Below, one piece after another: positions 30,554 through 40,700 of a stretch of DNA of 51,069 bases. The stretch is from contig NZ_RDBO01000073.1 of assembly GCF_008120935.1 (NCBI RefSeq), positions 8,993-60,061 of the forward strand. Direction: 5' to 3'. The notes under the pieces are model-generated. The model was not told where the DNA came from. It did no database searches and saw nothing but the letters and a program-made list of their open reading frames with translations. Every line of letters starts with the position of its first letter. Position 1 is the stretch's first letter. The stretch is from Streptomyces sp. sk2.1 (GTDB lineage: Bacteria; Actinomycetota; Actinomycetes; Streptomycetales; Streptomycetaceae). The position numbers and the translations under genes are program-made.

Positions 30554-30889
30554 TCAGGCGCTGGTCGGCTTGGTCGGCGAAACCTGGCCTCGGGTCAGGA
30601 GGCCGAGGACGGCGAGGACCACGGCGTTCAGGGCGCCGACCGTCTCCGGGGAGACGCTGAAGCCGTACGCGGCAAGCAGCGCGACGGCTGCTGCGACGAG
30701 GCCGGTGAACGCGGACGGGGCGATCGGCCGAGTGACGACTGCGGTGACTGCGGCAAACACGGCGGACAGGGCGGCCACGATCGCGCCGGCCTGCTCCCCG
30801 GTCAGCCCGGCGTTGAAGGACACCAGGAGCGACAGGGCGGCCGACACAGTAGCGATGATGAGGGCCGGTTCACGGCCGAAGATCTTCAC
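30554..30889 (-). CDS. Holin
   Basis: 111 aa from GTG 30889 after AAGGAG. Three hydrophobic helices (about 9-28, 33-52 and 62-78, with a fourth weaker stretch at 84-98): LIIATVSAALSLLVSF, AGAIVAALSAVFAAVTAVV, AFTGLVAAAVALLAAYGF. The size and spacing fit phage holins of Actinobacteria, which open the membrane for the endolysin. It immediately follows the endolysin gene in transcription. Confidence 0.8.
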   Translation of the reverse strand: MKIFGREPALIIATVSAALSLLVSFNAGLTGEQAGAIVAALSAVFAAVTAVVTRPIAPSAFTGLVAAAVALLAAYGFSVSPETVGALNAVVLAVLGLLTRGQVSPTKPTSA

Positions 30890-30920
30890 GAGGTTCTCCT
30901 TGAGGGACGGGGTGGGGTGG

Positions 30921-31886
30921 TCAGGACTTGGGGACGCGGAGTTTTGCCCACGACGCTGCGCCCGGAATTCCGTCGGCGGCCGAGCCCGTGTAGCCGAGCT
31001 TCCGCTGCCATGCGGCGTAGGACGATCGATCGGCGTTTGTCCAGTTCGGACCGGGCCCACTGCTGTAGGCGCCGCAGCCCTCCGCAACCAGCCGTCTTCC
31101 CATCGCGGTGATGACGGCAGAGTGACGGCCGCCGTGGAAGAACGAAGCGCCGGGAAACGGCTCCAGTTGCTGGGCGCTGGGAGCCGACGACTTGCCGGGC
31201 ACCTTGAGCTTCTGGCCGATGGTCAGCTTGTTCGGGTCCTTGAGACTGTTCAGCTCCGCCAGAGCGGCCACGGTCGTCTTGTGTGCGGTGGCAATGGAGG
31301 AGAGCGTGTCCCCCTTCTTCACCGTGTACGTGGCGCTCGGGCTGGTTCCGCCCCCAGTGCTCGGCGGCGGCGTCGATCCGCCGGCGGGCCGAGGGGCGCC
31401 CTTCTTCACCCAGGCGTACAGCGGGCCGCCGGGGCAGGCGGTGGCGTAGCCGTCACGGTGCCCCTTGATCTCGCCTCCAGCGCCGTTCTTGCGGAGCAGC
31501 TCAATGCCGTCGCGGATCGCGGACAGCATGGCGTCGGTCGGCTCGGTCAGGCCGGATGATCCGACGAGACCGACGATCGCGTAGTGCGCCTGGTTGAGGG
31601 CCTGGTTGCCGTTGGCGCCGGTGCGGCGACCGATGCTGCGGCCTTCGAGGAGGTATCCGTGAGGGCAGGCCGCGTAGTTGTAGGCGACGTCGCTGTAGTT
31701 TTCGACCTTGTTGGCGAGGTGGGACTTGCGTATCGCCTTCCACTCGGCGATGCACGCGTCGTGATCTGTCGACAGCTTGACGGAGACTGCGGTCCCCTCG
31801 TAGTGGACCTTCACGCCCTTGGTACTGGTCTGTGTCGGCGCTGCTGACGCGGGCCAGCCGAGGTCGGATCGGGTGACAAGCTTCAT
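30921..31886 (-). CDS. Endolysin: amidase, LysM and peptidoglycan-binding domains
   Basis: 321 aa. Residues 10-165 are a PGRP/amidase_2 N-acetylmuramoyl-L-alanine amidase with zinc ligands H28, H143 ([12 protein letters not shown]) and C151. A Pro/Ser/Gly linker follows, then LysM at 187-230 ([33 protein letters not shown]). Residues 243-318 ([40 protein letters not shown]) are the peptidoglycan-binding domain found in Streptomyces phage lysins. It degrades the host wall at lysis. ATGA overlap with the papain-like protease gene. Confidence 0.93.
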   Translation of the reverse strand: MKLVTRSDLGWPASAAPTQTSTKGVKVHYEGTAVSVKLSTDHDACIAEWKAIRKSHLANKVENYSDVAYNYAACPHGYLLEGRSIGRRTGANGNQALNQAHYAIVGLVGSSGLTEPTDAMLSAIRDGIELLRKNGAGGEIKGHRDGYATACPGGPLYAWVKKGAPRPAGGSTPPPSTGGGTSPSATYTVKKGDTLSSIATAHKTTVAALAELNSLKDPNKLTIGQKLKVPGKSSAPSAQQLEPFPGASFFHGGRHSAVITAMGRRLVAEGCGAYSSGPGPNWTNADRSSYAAWQRKLGYTGSAADGIPGAASWAKLRVPKS

Positions 31887-32707
31887 GGGGTAACTCCGTC
31901 TAGGCGGGGCTGGATGATGTCGACCTGCTCGAGAAGCTGCAGGTAGGTGGAGAGGTAGAACCGGCCGTCTCCTTGGTCGCCCCATGCGGCCCCCCATGAT
32001 TGGCGGAAGCGCAGGACGGTACGGGCGGGATCGAGAGCGCCGTCGACCAGGGCGACGTCTTCGAGGGCGGTGATGCAGACCTCGTGTCCGCCTTCGAGCG
32101 GGGAGCTGGTCCAGTCGGAATCGGCGTCGATGAATCCGCCGGGGCCTGGGTCGGACATGGCGGCGTACCAGGGCAGCCCCATCAGGGCTGGCCCGGTCTG
32201 CAGGAGCACGCAGAGTTCCTCCGCTGTGGTGGCGTGCCCGTACTGGTCGATGAGCCCCCGGGCGCGGAGGGCCTTGGCGACGCCGAGACCGGACGAGCCG
32301 ACGTCCTGCGACGGCCACGTCATGTCGGACCACTGGTCGCAGGTGGTGGCGTCGGCGTACAGGCCGATCGCGAAGTGCTCGGCGTCCGCAGCATCTGAGG
32401 TGTTCAGCGAGGCGGCGTAGGCCTGTTCGGGGGTGAGAAGGATCGACAGGAGAGCTGTGGCGGCGTTGCCCGTGCAGGAGGCGAGGGCGTCCACGTCAGC
32501 GTCCAGCCCGTACGCCTGCGCAGTGCGGATGCCCTGAGCGAGGAGGTTCCGCTGGTCGAGGACGGGGATTCGCGGCTCCCACGCCGTGGCGCGGAGCGGT
32601 TGTCCGTCGTAGGGGCGGCGGTAGGCGAGGCTGCGCGGGTCCAGCACGAGGTGCCGGCCGAGGCCGGGCTGGGGGTTGTACTGGTGGATCGTGAGATCGG
32701 TGGGCAC
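31883..32707 (-). CDS. Papain-like (C1A) cysteine peptidase
   Basis: 274 aa from GTG 32707, which has AGGAG nine bases upstream; a GTG at 32725 is also in frame. The papain landmarks are present: Q52 in VLDQRNL (oxyanion hole), C78 in [10 protein letters not shown]208 in EGGHEV, and [20 protein letters not shown], where the usual catalytic Asn is Gln (Q236). It has no signal peptide. Its position directly upstream of the endolysin suggests a part in lysis or in processing of a virion protein. The Asn-to-Gln change may lower activity. Confidence 0.78.
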   Translation of the reverse strand: MPTDLTIHQYNPQPGLGRHLVLDPRSLAYRRPYDGQPLRATAWEPRIPVLDQRNLLAQGIRTAQAYGLDADVDALASCTGNAATALLSILLTPEQAYAASLNTSDAADAEHFAIGLYADATTCDQWSDMTWPSQDVGSSGLGVAKALRARGLIDQYGHATTAEELCVLLQTGPALMGLPWYAAMSDPGPGGFIDADSDWTSSPLEGGHEVCITALEDVALVDGALDPARTVLRFRQSWGAAWGDQGDGRFYLSTYLQLLEQVDIIQPRLDGVTP

Positions 32708-32868
32708 TCGCCCGTGCTCCTGCACTCCCCGCGCCCAGAGCTGGATGGCTGATGTGCTGCGTCGGCCGTCAGCCGGGTTGCAGTCCCTCGGGGGTGGTGC
32801 GGGCGGAGGGTCGCCCTATGAGTCAGCGTACGGCGGGGCCAACTGGTCGCTGCCCCTGGTCGGAATGG

Positions 32869-33084
32869 TCAGGAAACAGGTTCCTCGGCTGGTTCGGCGG
32901 CGGGCGCTTCGATTACCTGGTCGCTGACGATGATTTCTGCCCTGCCGGTGCCTTCCCAGGCGACGTCGACACGGAGTGTCTCGCCAGCAACCAGGAACCC
33001 CTTGATGGCGGCAATCAGGTCGTCGACACGGCTGGTGAGGTCCTGGTCCTCCCAGGTCGCAACCTGATCGGCGTTGAGAGGCAC
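32869..33084 (-). CDS. Small acidic protein, 71 aa
   Basis: GTG at 33084 after AGGA. MPLNADQVATWEDQDLTSRV, a short helix, a beta strand (RVDVAWEGTGRAEIIVSD) and an Ala/Glu/Pro tail. The frame is open further upstream and reads protein-like there, without a start codon, while a different frame has ATG 33170 with AAAGGA; a frameshift or a sequence error between the two is possible. Function unknown. Confidence 0.5.
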   Translation of the reverse strand: MPLNADQVATWEDQDLTSRVDDLIAAIKGFLVAGETLRVDVAWEGTGRAEIIVSDQVIEAPAAEPAEEPVS

Positions 33085-33183
33085 GGTGATCCTGATGTCT
33101 CGGTCGATGCTCTGGATGGAGACGACGCACCGTGATGACTTGTTGGTGAGGTGGGGCTGGTCAGTGCCATGTGGGGGTTCCTT

Positions 33184-34824
33184 TCAGGTGACGGATTGGG
33201 CGGTGGGGAAGTTGGTGGAGGGCCCGATGTCGAAGACTTCGAAGGCGGTGTAGAGCCCCAGGCCTGCGTTGAGGGTGCTGCTGCCGCCGGCGACGCTGGT
33301 CCAGGTCATGACGAGGGTCGTGGTGATGTCCGCGCCGGTCTCGTTGATGATGATGTGTTCGTTGTTGTACTGGTAGTTCGCCCCGGCGTTGGGGGTGGTG
33401 ACGGTGAACGTGTCGAGCCATACGGCGCCGGTGGCGTTCGTTTTCCTGATGCGGATCCGGACGCCGGTGTTCGCCGTGTTGTTCTGGGCGAGACCGTGCA
33501 CCTTGATGCGGTAGGCGCGCCCTGTCTTGATGACGACACCGGTCTGCGTGAGGGCTATGGGTTCCGTGCTGGTGGAGGCGGTCCCGGTGGCAGTGGATCG
33601 GGCTTGGAAGGCGGCGTAGCCGCGGCCTTGCGCGATGCCTCCGATGGTGATGTCTCCGGTGACGTGCATGCCTACGGGGCCGAGGGCCGGGTCGGAGGTG
33701 TAGGTGAAGCCCTGGTTGTTGGCGTCGGTCCACTCCAGGACCTTGTTGTAGACGCTGAGTTCAGCGGTTGTTCCGCTGCCGGCGGGGTCGTAGATCGTGG
33801 CCGTGATCTGCCCGGGGTTGGGGCCGCCGTCGGAGGCGTACGCGTAGAGGCGGGTCAGGCCGCCGGACCCGTCCCCGGTGGAGATCTCCCATTCGCCCTG
33901 GTCGTTGTCGGGTCCGCCGCCCGAGGTGAGCTGCAGGGTGGCACTGGTGTCGGTGGCGGCCACGGTGGGGGCCCAGAGCGCCGCGTAGGGGCGGGGGTGG
34001 CCTGTGTTAATGACGGAGGCGACGAGCTCGCCCGGGGCGGTTTCGGTGCTGGCGCCCGAGTAGAGCTGGACTGCCGGGATGCCTGCGGAGTTGCTGGGGA
34101 TGACCTTGACGCGCTGGCCTGTGCTCGAGGTCTGGAGCGTGGCACCGGTGACGGTACCGCCTGTGATGGTCTTTCCGGTGATGGCGTCGGCCTTGAGGGC
34201 GACGGCGTCGACGGACCCGGCGGCCAGCTTGGCGGTGGTGACTGCGTTCGCGAAGACCTTCGGGGTGGTGACCGCGCCGTCCGCGATGAGGGTCTCGGTG
34301 ATCTCCCCGATGCCGATCTCCCCCGCGACGGGCTTCGGCGCGTACGGTCCGATCTGCGCCGTGGCAAGGGATGCCACCCCCGAGGTGTTACGAGCCAAGA
34401 GAGCCACGTACAGGGGCACAGTGCTGGGGATGTAAACCACGCCGCCCTGAGCGGTCTCAATCGTCGCCTTCAAGGTGTCCGGCCCCGGCACGAAAGCGGC
34501 GGCGGGCGAGGCATGGACTTCGACCCGGGCCCAGTCGAGGGGGATGATCGCTCCGTTGGCGAAAGCTCCGTCCCATCCTGCCGAGACTCCGCCGATGGCC
34601 GGTGCCACGGTCGGCGTGGAGGGGGCCGGGGGCGGGGCGCCGTTGACGATGTTCACCGCGGTGGTGCCGTCGCCTTGCTGGCCCACGATGCCGCGCAGGG
34701 ATCCGCTGCCGTCGCGGACCTCGAGGGCCGTGTTGTCCAGGGAGGCGGCGGACAGGCGGGCGGTTCGCTCGACGGCGGCGAGGCGCTTCTCGAGTCGGGC
34801 CAGGGTCCGGCCGATGTCAGTCAT
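33184..34824 (-). CDS. Tail fibre / receptor-binding minor tail protein
   Basis: 546 aa from ATG 34824 (ATGA overlap). N-terminal helix DIGRTLARLEKRLAAVERTA, then fibronectin-like and beta-rich parts, a phage stalk of the type EITETLIADGAVTTPKVFAN AVTTAKLAAGSVDA-like repeats (near 190-235), and a C-terminal beta domain resembling carbohydrate-binding tips. The final gene of the tail module in the direction of transcription. It probably contacts the host surface. Confidence 0.82.
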   Translation of the reverse strand: MTDIGRTLARLEKRLAAVERTARLSAASLDNTALEVRDGSGSLRGIVGQQGDGTTAVNIVNGAPPPAPSTPTVAPAIGGVSAGWDGAFANGAIIPLDWARVEVHASPAAAFVPGPDTLKATIETAQGGVVYIPSTVPLYVALLARNTSGVASLATAQIGPYAPKPVAGEIGIGEITETLIADGAVTTPKVFANAVTTAKLAAGSVDAVALKADAITGKTITGGTVTGATLQTSSTGQRVKVIPSNSAGIPAVQLYSGASTETAPGELVASVINTGHPRPYAALWAPTVAATDTSATLQLTSGGGPDNDQGEWEISTGDGSGGLTRLYAYASDGGPNPGQITATIYDPAGSGTTAELSVYNKVLEWTDANNQGFTYTSDPALGPVGMHVTGDITIGGIAQGRGYAAFQARSTATGTASTSTEPIALTQTGVVIKTGRAYRIKVHGLAQNNTANTGVRIRIRKTNATGAVWLDTFTVTTPNAGANYQYNNEHIIINETGADITTTLVMTWTSVAGGSSTLNAGLGLYTAFEVFDIGPSTNFPTAQSVT

Positions 34825-35924
34825 GAGACTCCTCCGTATTTGTAGGCGTCGGCGGGCTTGAGGTCGATGACGGCCTGGGGGCCGCCGGGGGCGTCGGGCT
34901 TGATGGTCCAGCCGGTGATGCGGCGCCAGCCGACGTAGTCGACCCACGGGTTATGGACGCGGGTGTACACGTCGTCGCCGACCTGCCAGGACCCGAAGGG
35001 CGCGGCCGGGGTGTCGCGGATGATGATCTGGTCGACGGAGCCGAGGACCTCGCGGCGGCCGCGTTCGGCCGCGGTCAGGGAGGCGAGGACGTCGTTGCCC
35101 TTGACCTCCGGGTAGTCGACGACGTGCTCGAGGCGGAGGCGGCCGTTGCGGACGGCGGAGATCTGCCGTCGTTTCGCCGATCCGTCGCCGGCGCCCATGC
35201 CGATGACGACCTGCGCGTAGTCGTCCCCGCTGAACGGGATCTCCGGGTCCTCGAGAATGTTCGTGCTGGAGGAGAACATGATGTCGGTACGGCGGGCGCC
35301 GAGGCGCGGCCAGCCGAGCCGGATCCGGCGCACCGGGGCCGTCTTGCCTGAGTTCCAGGCGACGGTGCAGGTGTAGTCGGGGCTGGCCTCGGCGGACACC
35401 ATGTCGTCGACGATGTCGCCCAGGGCGCGCCCGTCCCACCAGTTCGAGTCGTAGCGTTCGGCCGGGGTGCCGACGGTGGACGTGGAGGTGACGGGGTCGA
35501 CGGTGACGCCGAGGTTGCCATCCGCGATGGACTGGGCGTAGGCCCAGACGTCGCGGATGACCTGGCACCGGTCGGCGTAGGTGTACGGGCCGCGGGCGCC
35601 GAGCTGTCCGTCCACGTCGTACCGGTGCATCAGGTACGACGACCAGCCTGCCGCCTCGAGCTGGAGGCTGTCGCCTTGGGGGCGGATGTCCCAGACGAGG
35701 CCGCCCCACCGGAGCTGGCCGGCGGACTCGACGTAGATGAGTGTGGTGCCCGGGTCGAGGAGGGTCGGGTTCTGCGAGAGGAGGCGGGGGGACAGGGTGC
35801 CGGTGAGGGATCCGGGACCGTTGAGCTCGTCGCCGTACTCCAGCTCTCCCACGGGCAGGGCGAGTGACAGCCACTCCCCCGTCAGGGCGTGCTGGGTGAG
35901 GACCCGGTCCGGGACAGAGGTCAT
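34821..35924 (-). CDS. Minor tail protein (Gp37-like baseplate component)
   Basis: 367 aa. YGDELNGPGSLTGTLSP, LIYVESAGQLRWGGLVWDI, then LQLEAAGWSSYLMHRYDVDG and a middle domain ending DYAQVVIGMGAG match the siphovirus ReqiPepy6 Gp37-like family of actinophage tail-tip proteins. The C-terminus VDYVGWRRITGWTIKPDAP is also typical. Overlaps both neighbours by ATGA; it lies between the tail fibre and a second tip protein. Confidence 0.85.
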   Translation of the reverse strand: MTSVPDRVLTQHALTGEWLSLALPVGELEYGDELNGPGSLTGTLSPRLLSQNPTLLDPGTTLIYVESAGQLRWGGLVWDIRPQGDSLQLEAAGWSSYLMHRYDVDGQLGARGPYTYADRCQVIRDVWAYAQSIADGNLGVTVDPVTSTSTVGTPAERYDSNWWDGRALGDIVDDMVSAEASPDYTCTVAWNSGKTAPVRRIRLGWPRLGARRTDIMFSSSTNILEDPEIPFSGDDYAQVVIGMGAGDGSAKRRQISAVRNGRLRLEHVVDYPEVKGNDVLASLTAAERGRREVLGSVDQIIIRDTPAAPFGSWQVGDDVYTRVHNPWVDYVGWRRITGWTIKPDAPGGPQAVIDLKPADAYKYGGVS

Positions 35925-36856
35925 CGGGCGGCCTCTTCGAACTCGACCTGCGCGATGAGCGTCGTACTGCCGTCGACGCCGACCTTGCCGGTGTTGCCGG
36001 TGTACCCGGCGGCCTGGAGGCGCAGGAGCTGGCTGGTGCCGCGGTAGGCGTCGGGGATGGTGAGGGTGTCGGCGGCGGCGACGGTGCCGCGGCGGATCCC
36101 GCTCTGGTTGTCGTCGAGGTTGACGGGCTGGACGGTGAGGGAGGCGCCGAAGGTGGCGCGCAGGCCCCCGTAGTAGGGGGCGGTGGAGTACCGGATCTGG
36201 GACGCGGTGATGGTGATGCGAACGGTGCTGGCCCAGGCCGGGATCGGGATGGTCCACCCAGCCGCGGTCGTGAAGTAGGAGAAGACGCTGGCGCTGCCGG
36301 TGATCTCGGTTGAGAGGGCCGTCGGGGACTGGGTCCACAGACGGCTCTCCCGGCGCGGCGCGGCCACCTGCCGGATGTCCTTGATCATGGCGTTGGTGAT
36401 CGTGGACGTCGACGCAGGGATGTCGATCCGGGCCAGCGGGATACCCGTCCGGCCATCAGGGATCGTTGTCGCGCTGGACGAGACGTTCGAGATGACCTGG
36501 AAGTAGTTGATCTGGTCGACGACGGGGTTGAGGGTGCCTTCGTACTCGGGGTCCTCGACACGGAGGATGACCATGTCCGAGCGTGCCGTGCCGCCCGTGG
36601 CTGCGATCGGGACGGTGGCGGCGCCAATGTTGCAGACCGAGTACGTGCCCTGGAAGGCGTTGACGCGGCCGCGGACGACACCGGACCCGTCCCCGACCTG
36701 GACGCTGGTGCCGGGGGTGGCAAGTTGGGTGACCTTGAGGTCAGTGCCCTGGGTGATGCCCTCGGCGCCGGACACGAGGTCGCGGACCATCATGCGGAAC
36801 TGCTGGGCGGAGTGCGTGGCGCCGTTCGTGAGGATCGGCACGGGGAAAAGGGCCAT
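35921..36856 (-). CDS. Minor tail / tail-tip protein, 311 aa
   Basis: ATG at 36856 after GAGGAG. MALFPVPILTNGATHSAQQF, VQVGDGSGVVRGRVNAFQGT and MVILRVEDPEYEGTL, then IPLARIDIPASTSTITNAMI, are features of a family of actinophage tip proteins resembling the N-terminal part of receptor-binding baseplate proteins. The C-terminal 120 residues are a beta-sandwich. Stands between the Dit-like and Gp37-like proteins. Confidence 0.8.
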   Translation of the reverse strand: MALFPVPILTNGATHSAQQFRMMVRDLVSGAEGITQGTDLKVTQLATPGTSVQVGDGSGVVRGRVNAFQGTYSVCNIGAATVPIAATGGTARSDMVILRVEDPEYEGTLNPVVDQINYFQVISNVSSSATTIPDGRTGIPLARIDIPASTSTITNAMIKDIRQVAAPRRESRLWTQSPTALSTEITGSASVFSYFTTAAGWTIPIPAWASTVRITITASQIRYSTAPYYGGLRATFGASLTVQPVNLDDNQSGIRRGTVAAADTLTIPDAYRGTSQLLRLQAAGYTGNTGKVGVDGSTTLIAQVEFEEAAR

Positions 36857-36870
36857 GACGTGTGCGCTCC

Positions 36871-37776
36871 TCAGAGGGCGGTGTAGGCGTCGCGCCAGGT
36901 CAGGCGCATGCGGGCGGTGTTCGTGCTGTCGAAGCCGGTCCACCGCATCTCGGACTGGCCGGGCGGCAGGCTGAACAGGTCGATGCGGGAGGCGGCCGAG
37001 AGTGCGGTTGAGGCATTGCCGCCGTTCTCCCGGCGGACGGTGCGGTAGCCGGGCCGGGTGTCGATCTCGACCCACTGGCTCGAGCTGGTCAGGTTCAGCG
37101 TCGGCATGGACAGCTGCCGGCCGGATGCGACGTGGGTGACGGTGACCGTGGCGACCGGGCCGGCGATCCGGATGACGGGCCACGCGTCCCCGGTCCCCTG
37201 GTTGGTGACCCAGCCGGGCCGATCGGCAGCCGTCGTACCCGACTGCACGAAGATCGGCGCGACGACGGGGGCGGCGAATCCTCCGCCGGTCAGCCAGCCG
37301 AGCGGGATCTCGGTGGTCGTCTCCTCGTCTGCGTAGTACGTCGGGTCGGTGGCGATGAACTCCAGGTCGAGAGGGACGTAGCCGTGGATGACCTGCTTGA
37401 ACTCGGGGTCGACCCGTCGCAGGCGCCCTTGAAGCTGTTTGACCGGTCGGCCGGGGCGCTTGATGCGCAGCGGCATCGTCGCGCCGCCCGCCAGTCGTAC
37501 CGCCGGATCGTCCGCGGCGGCCTGCAGGGCAGCCACCACGTCGTGGCAGGCGGCCGGATCGCCGGGGATACGGACGGCCGCGTCGAACTGGACCTGCCGG
37601 CCCGCGTAGTAGTCGGGCCCGGCGAACGCCCCGTCCATGGACGGTTGGTCAACGTCGTTGTCCCGGACTGGTGGCCTGCCCAGCCCGGTCGTCTCGCTGA
37701 CCTGGACCGGGGTTCCGGCGCCCATGAGGACGCCTCCGAGGTCGTACTGCCAGTCAGTGAGCTCAGGCAGCGGCAC
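36871..37776 (-). CDS. Distal tail (Dit-like) protein
   Basis: 301 aa, GTG at 37776, overlapping the tape measure gene by 14 bases. Starts PLPELTDWQYDLGGVLMGAG and has DYYAGRQVQFDAAVRIPGDP, RIKRPGRPVKQLQGRLRRVD and a downstream galectin-like beta region. The order tape measure, Dit, tip proteins is the normal siphovirus order, so it forms the ring that caps the tail tube. Confidence 0.85.
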   Translation of the reverse strand: MPLPELTDWQYDLGGVLMGAGTPVQVSETTGLGRPPVRDNDVDQPSMDGAFAGPDYYAGRQVQFDAAVRIPGDPAACHDVVAALQAAADDPAVRLAGGATMPLRIKRPGRPVKQLQGRLRRVDPEFKQVIHGYVPLDLEFIATDPTYYADEETTTEIPLGWLTGGGFAAPVVAPIFVQSGTTAADRPGWVTNQGTGDAWPVIRIAGPVATVTVTHVASGRQLSMPTLNLTSSSQWVEIDTRPGYRTVRRENGGNASTALSAASRIDLFSLPPGQSEMRWTGFDSTNTARMRLTWRDAYTAL

Positions 37777-40700
37777 GAGCGTTCACCCCTCCCCTACGGG
37801 CCCGGCGCACCGAGCGGCCTACCTGCGATCCGATGTCCGAGGCGGAAGCCCCGGTGCGGACTGCGGTGACGGTGACGTGGGTGTCGCCGCCGTCGCGAAC
37901 AATGACGACCGGCCGGGTGGCGGAGATGTCGGTGAGGCCGACCCCGAACCGGTTGGCGACGTCGCGCAGCACGTTGGTGGCGGCGCGCCGCTTGTTCGCG
38001 CCGAGCGGGATATACGCCTCCCCGCCGGTGGACGGCTCCGCGAAGGTGACAGCGCCGGCGCGGGTGGCGTAGATGCCCTCCCGAATCCCGCCGTTCGCGT
38101 ACGAGAGGCCCTTGTTGGCGCGGGCCAGGTCGGCGAGGAACTGGGTGGCCCGCGACCCGAGGGAGCTGCTGATCTGGCCCTTGGCCTTGTTGGCGACCGT
38201 GATGATCTCGTCTTCGCCGAACCCGGTCGTGTCCGCGACCGCATGCAGGCCCGTCTTAGACGTCTTGACGGCGGCGATGATGGCGACGAGCTGCTGCACC
38301 TGGTCCGAGGTGAGCGCGTTGTTCGCAGTCTTCGCGGCGCTGTTCGCGCTGGACGCCTTCTTGCTGTCCTTCACCGCTGCGGCCGCGAGTTCCATGGCGG
38401 CCTGGTCGCCCTGGGCGGCGAGCTGCTTCGCGAGGTCGCCGTAGCCCTTCGCGGACAGGGCGATCAGGTTCTTCGCGAAGGTGGCGTCGGCGGTGTTCGC
38501 CTTGGACAGTTGCCGGGTGTAGTCCGTGAGCGAGGCCTTGGCCGTTGCGGCCAGTCCGCGTAGCGCCTTGGCCATCTCGTCGACGTACTTCTTCGAGCCC
38601 TTGGCCATCTTCGCGGTGAGCTTGATGCCGTCCTCACCCATGGCGGCCAGGGCGTCGGCGACGTCGGCACCGGCCCGGTCTGCCACGGTGGTGAGGTTCT
38701 TCGACCAGGTGGCTGTGGCCTTGCTGTTCGATTTGAGCTTCTTCTCGAGGGCGCCCAGGTCGAAGTAGTCGACTTCCTTTGTCTTCGTTTTGCCCTTGGA
38801 CTTGTACTTGACCTTCTTCGTCTTGTGGGCGGCCTGCCCAGCATCGGACGACGAGTACAGCGATCCGGACACGGGGTCGTACGTCCAGTCGGTGACGGTC
38901 CCGTCGGCGTTCCATTGCACGCTGCGGGGGTCGCCGCCGAGGCGCCGGATCGTCTCTTCCGTAATGGCACGGGAGCGTCCGCGCTTGGAGGTAGCGAGGG
39001 GGATGTACGCCTCGCCGCCGGTCTCTTCCTCGGCCCAGACCCGCCATGCGCCAGCGGGGGCGATCTGGGCGGTGTGGTTCTCCCGGATGCCGCGCCGGTT
39101 CGTGCCGCCGTTTGCGTAGAAGTCCAAGACGGAGCCGCGGGCCTGTGGCGCCTGGACCATGTCGGGGACGCCGTTGGCGTCGCGGTCGTTCCCGGTCTTC
39201 TTGTAATTGAGGTAGATGCTGACGGATTTGCCGCGGATGTTGTTGATGGCGGACTGGATGATTGCGGCGTTGCGGGTGGCGTCTCCGGTCGGGACGCTGA
39301 TCGTGACGGTCTTGCCCTTGGTGTTCTTGATTTTGAAGCCGAGGGCTTCGAGCTGCTGCCGGGCCCCGTCAGTGGGGGCCTTGATGGTGAGCGTCTTGCC
39401 CTTGGTGGCGCGGACCTTGTCCTGAATTGTTTGCAGCTCGGCCTTGACCTTGCCGGTGGGCGCCTTGATGTCGAGGGTCTTGCCGTTGGTCTGGCCGAGC
39501 TTCGCGATGAGGAGGTCCAACTCGGCGCGGGCCGCCTTTGTCGGGGCGGTGATTTTGTACTCGCGGGTCCCCGGGATCAGCTGGATCTTGTACCCGATGT
39601 CCTCGAGTTCCTTCTTCGCCTCCGCTCCCAGTGCGTCGACCTTGATGGTTTTCTTTGCAGGGAAGCGTTCGAACTCGGCTTGGACTCCGAGGAGCTCCGC
39701 GAGCGCGGTGTCGACGCCTTCTGTCTGCAGGAGGATCGACACCCGGCCGGGGATGAGACCCATCGCGTCCGCGACTCCGGCGGCCTGCTTCTTCGACAGG
39801 CCGTAGCCTTCGGCAAGCTTGATCGCGGAGTCGCGGGCGGTCTGCATCTCACGAGTCGCGGACTGAATGGACTGCGGCACTGTCTTGCCCTGTGACTGCG
39901 CGAAGTCGTACGCGGCTACTGCGGCGGACGAGCTGGAGTCGGCAATCGTGTCGAGGGTCGAGAACAGCTGCTGGCCGTTCTTCGTCGTGGTGTCCAGTGC
40001 CCCGTTCGCCCCGACAAGCGCCTTCCCCCACCCGTCCGCCTTGTCGATACCAGCAGCCATGGCCTCGTTGGCGTTGGTGATCGCCTCGTTCACGCGGGCC
40101 TGCGCGGCCTGCAGGCTGACGGAACCGCCGGACAGGAGGTCGAGGGCGTCGCGCAGGGCGCGGGTGCGGGAGTCGGCGTCGGCAGTCTTGTCCGCCAGGG
40201 CCCCGACGGCGTCCTTCAGCCGGTCGTACGCGGTGGTGGACCCGGCCCCCTTCACGCCCTCGTTGAAGGACTTGGCGTCCGCTGCTGCCTTCTCGAAGTC
40301 CCCGCCCAGGCCGCCGAGGGCCTTGCGGAGGTCATCCGCGGCACGCCCCTGGACGGTGAATGCCTCGCTGGTCTGCCCCGTTTCCGGGTCCATGACCATG
40401 GCCTTCTGTGCCTCGGCCGCGGCAGCGAGTTCTCTCTGCAGCGTCTTCAGGGATGTGCCCTGGTTGGTGTACGCGTCGACGAGTTGCGACATCGGAACCT
40501 TGGCCTTGCGGGCCAGGTCGACGAGACGCTGCTGACCATCCAGAGTCGTCTTGACCTTCTGCCCCATGAGGTTCTCGGCGGCGATGGCGCGGACGTTCTC
40601 ATCGACCATGCCGTTCGACTCGCGCAGTGCCTGGGAGAGGCTGGAGATCTGCTGCTGGTGCTCGGCGGCTGCGGCGGCAGCCTTCTGCTGTCGAGAGGCG

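Noticed and set aside
33151..34845. A 564-codon plus-strand frame opposite the tail fibre gene
   Set aside because: Extreme Gly/Asp/Val composition and exact overlap with a well supported tail gene mark it as an antisense shadow.
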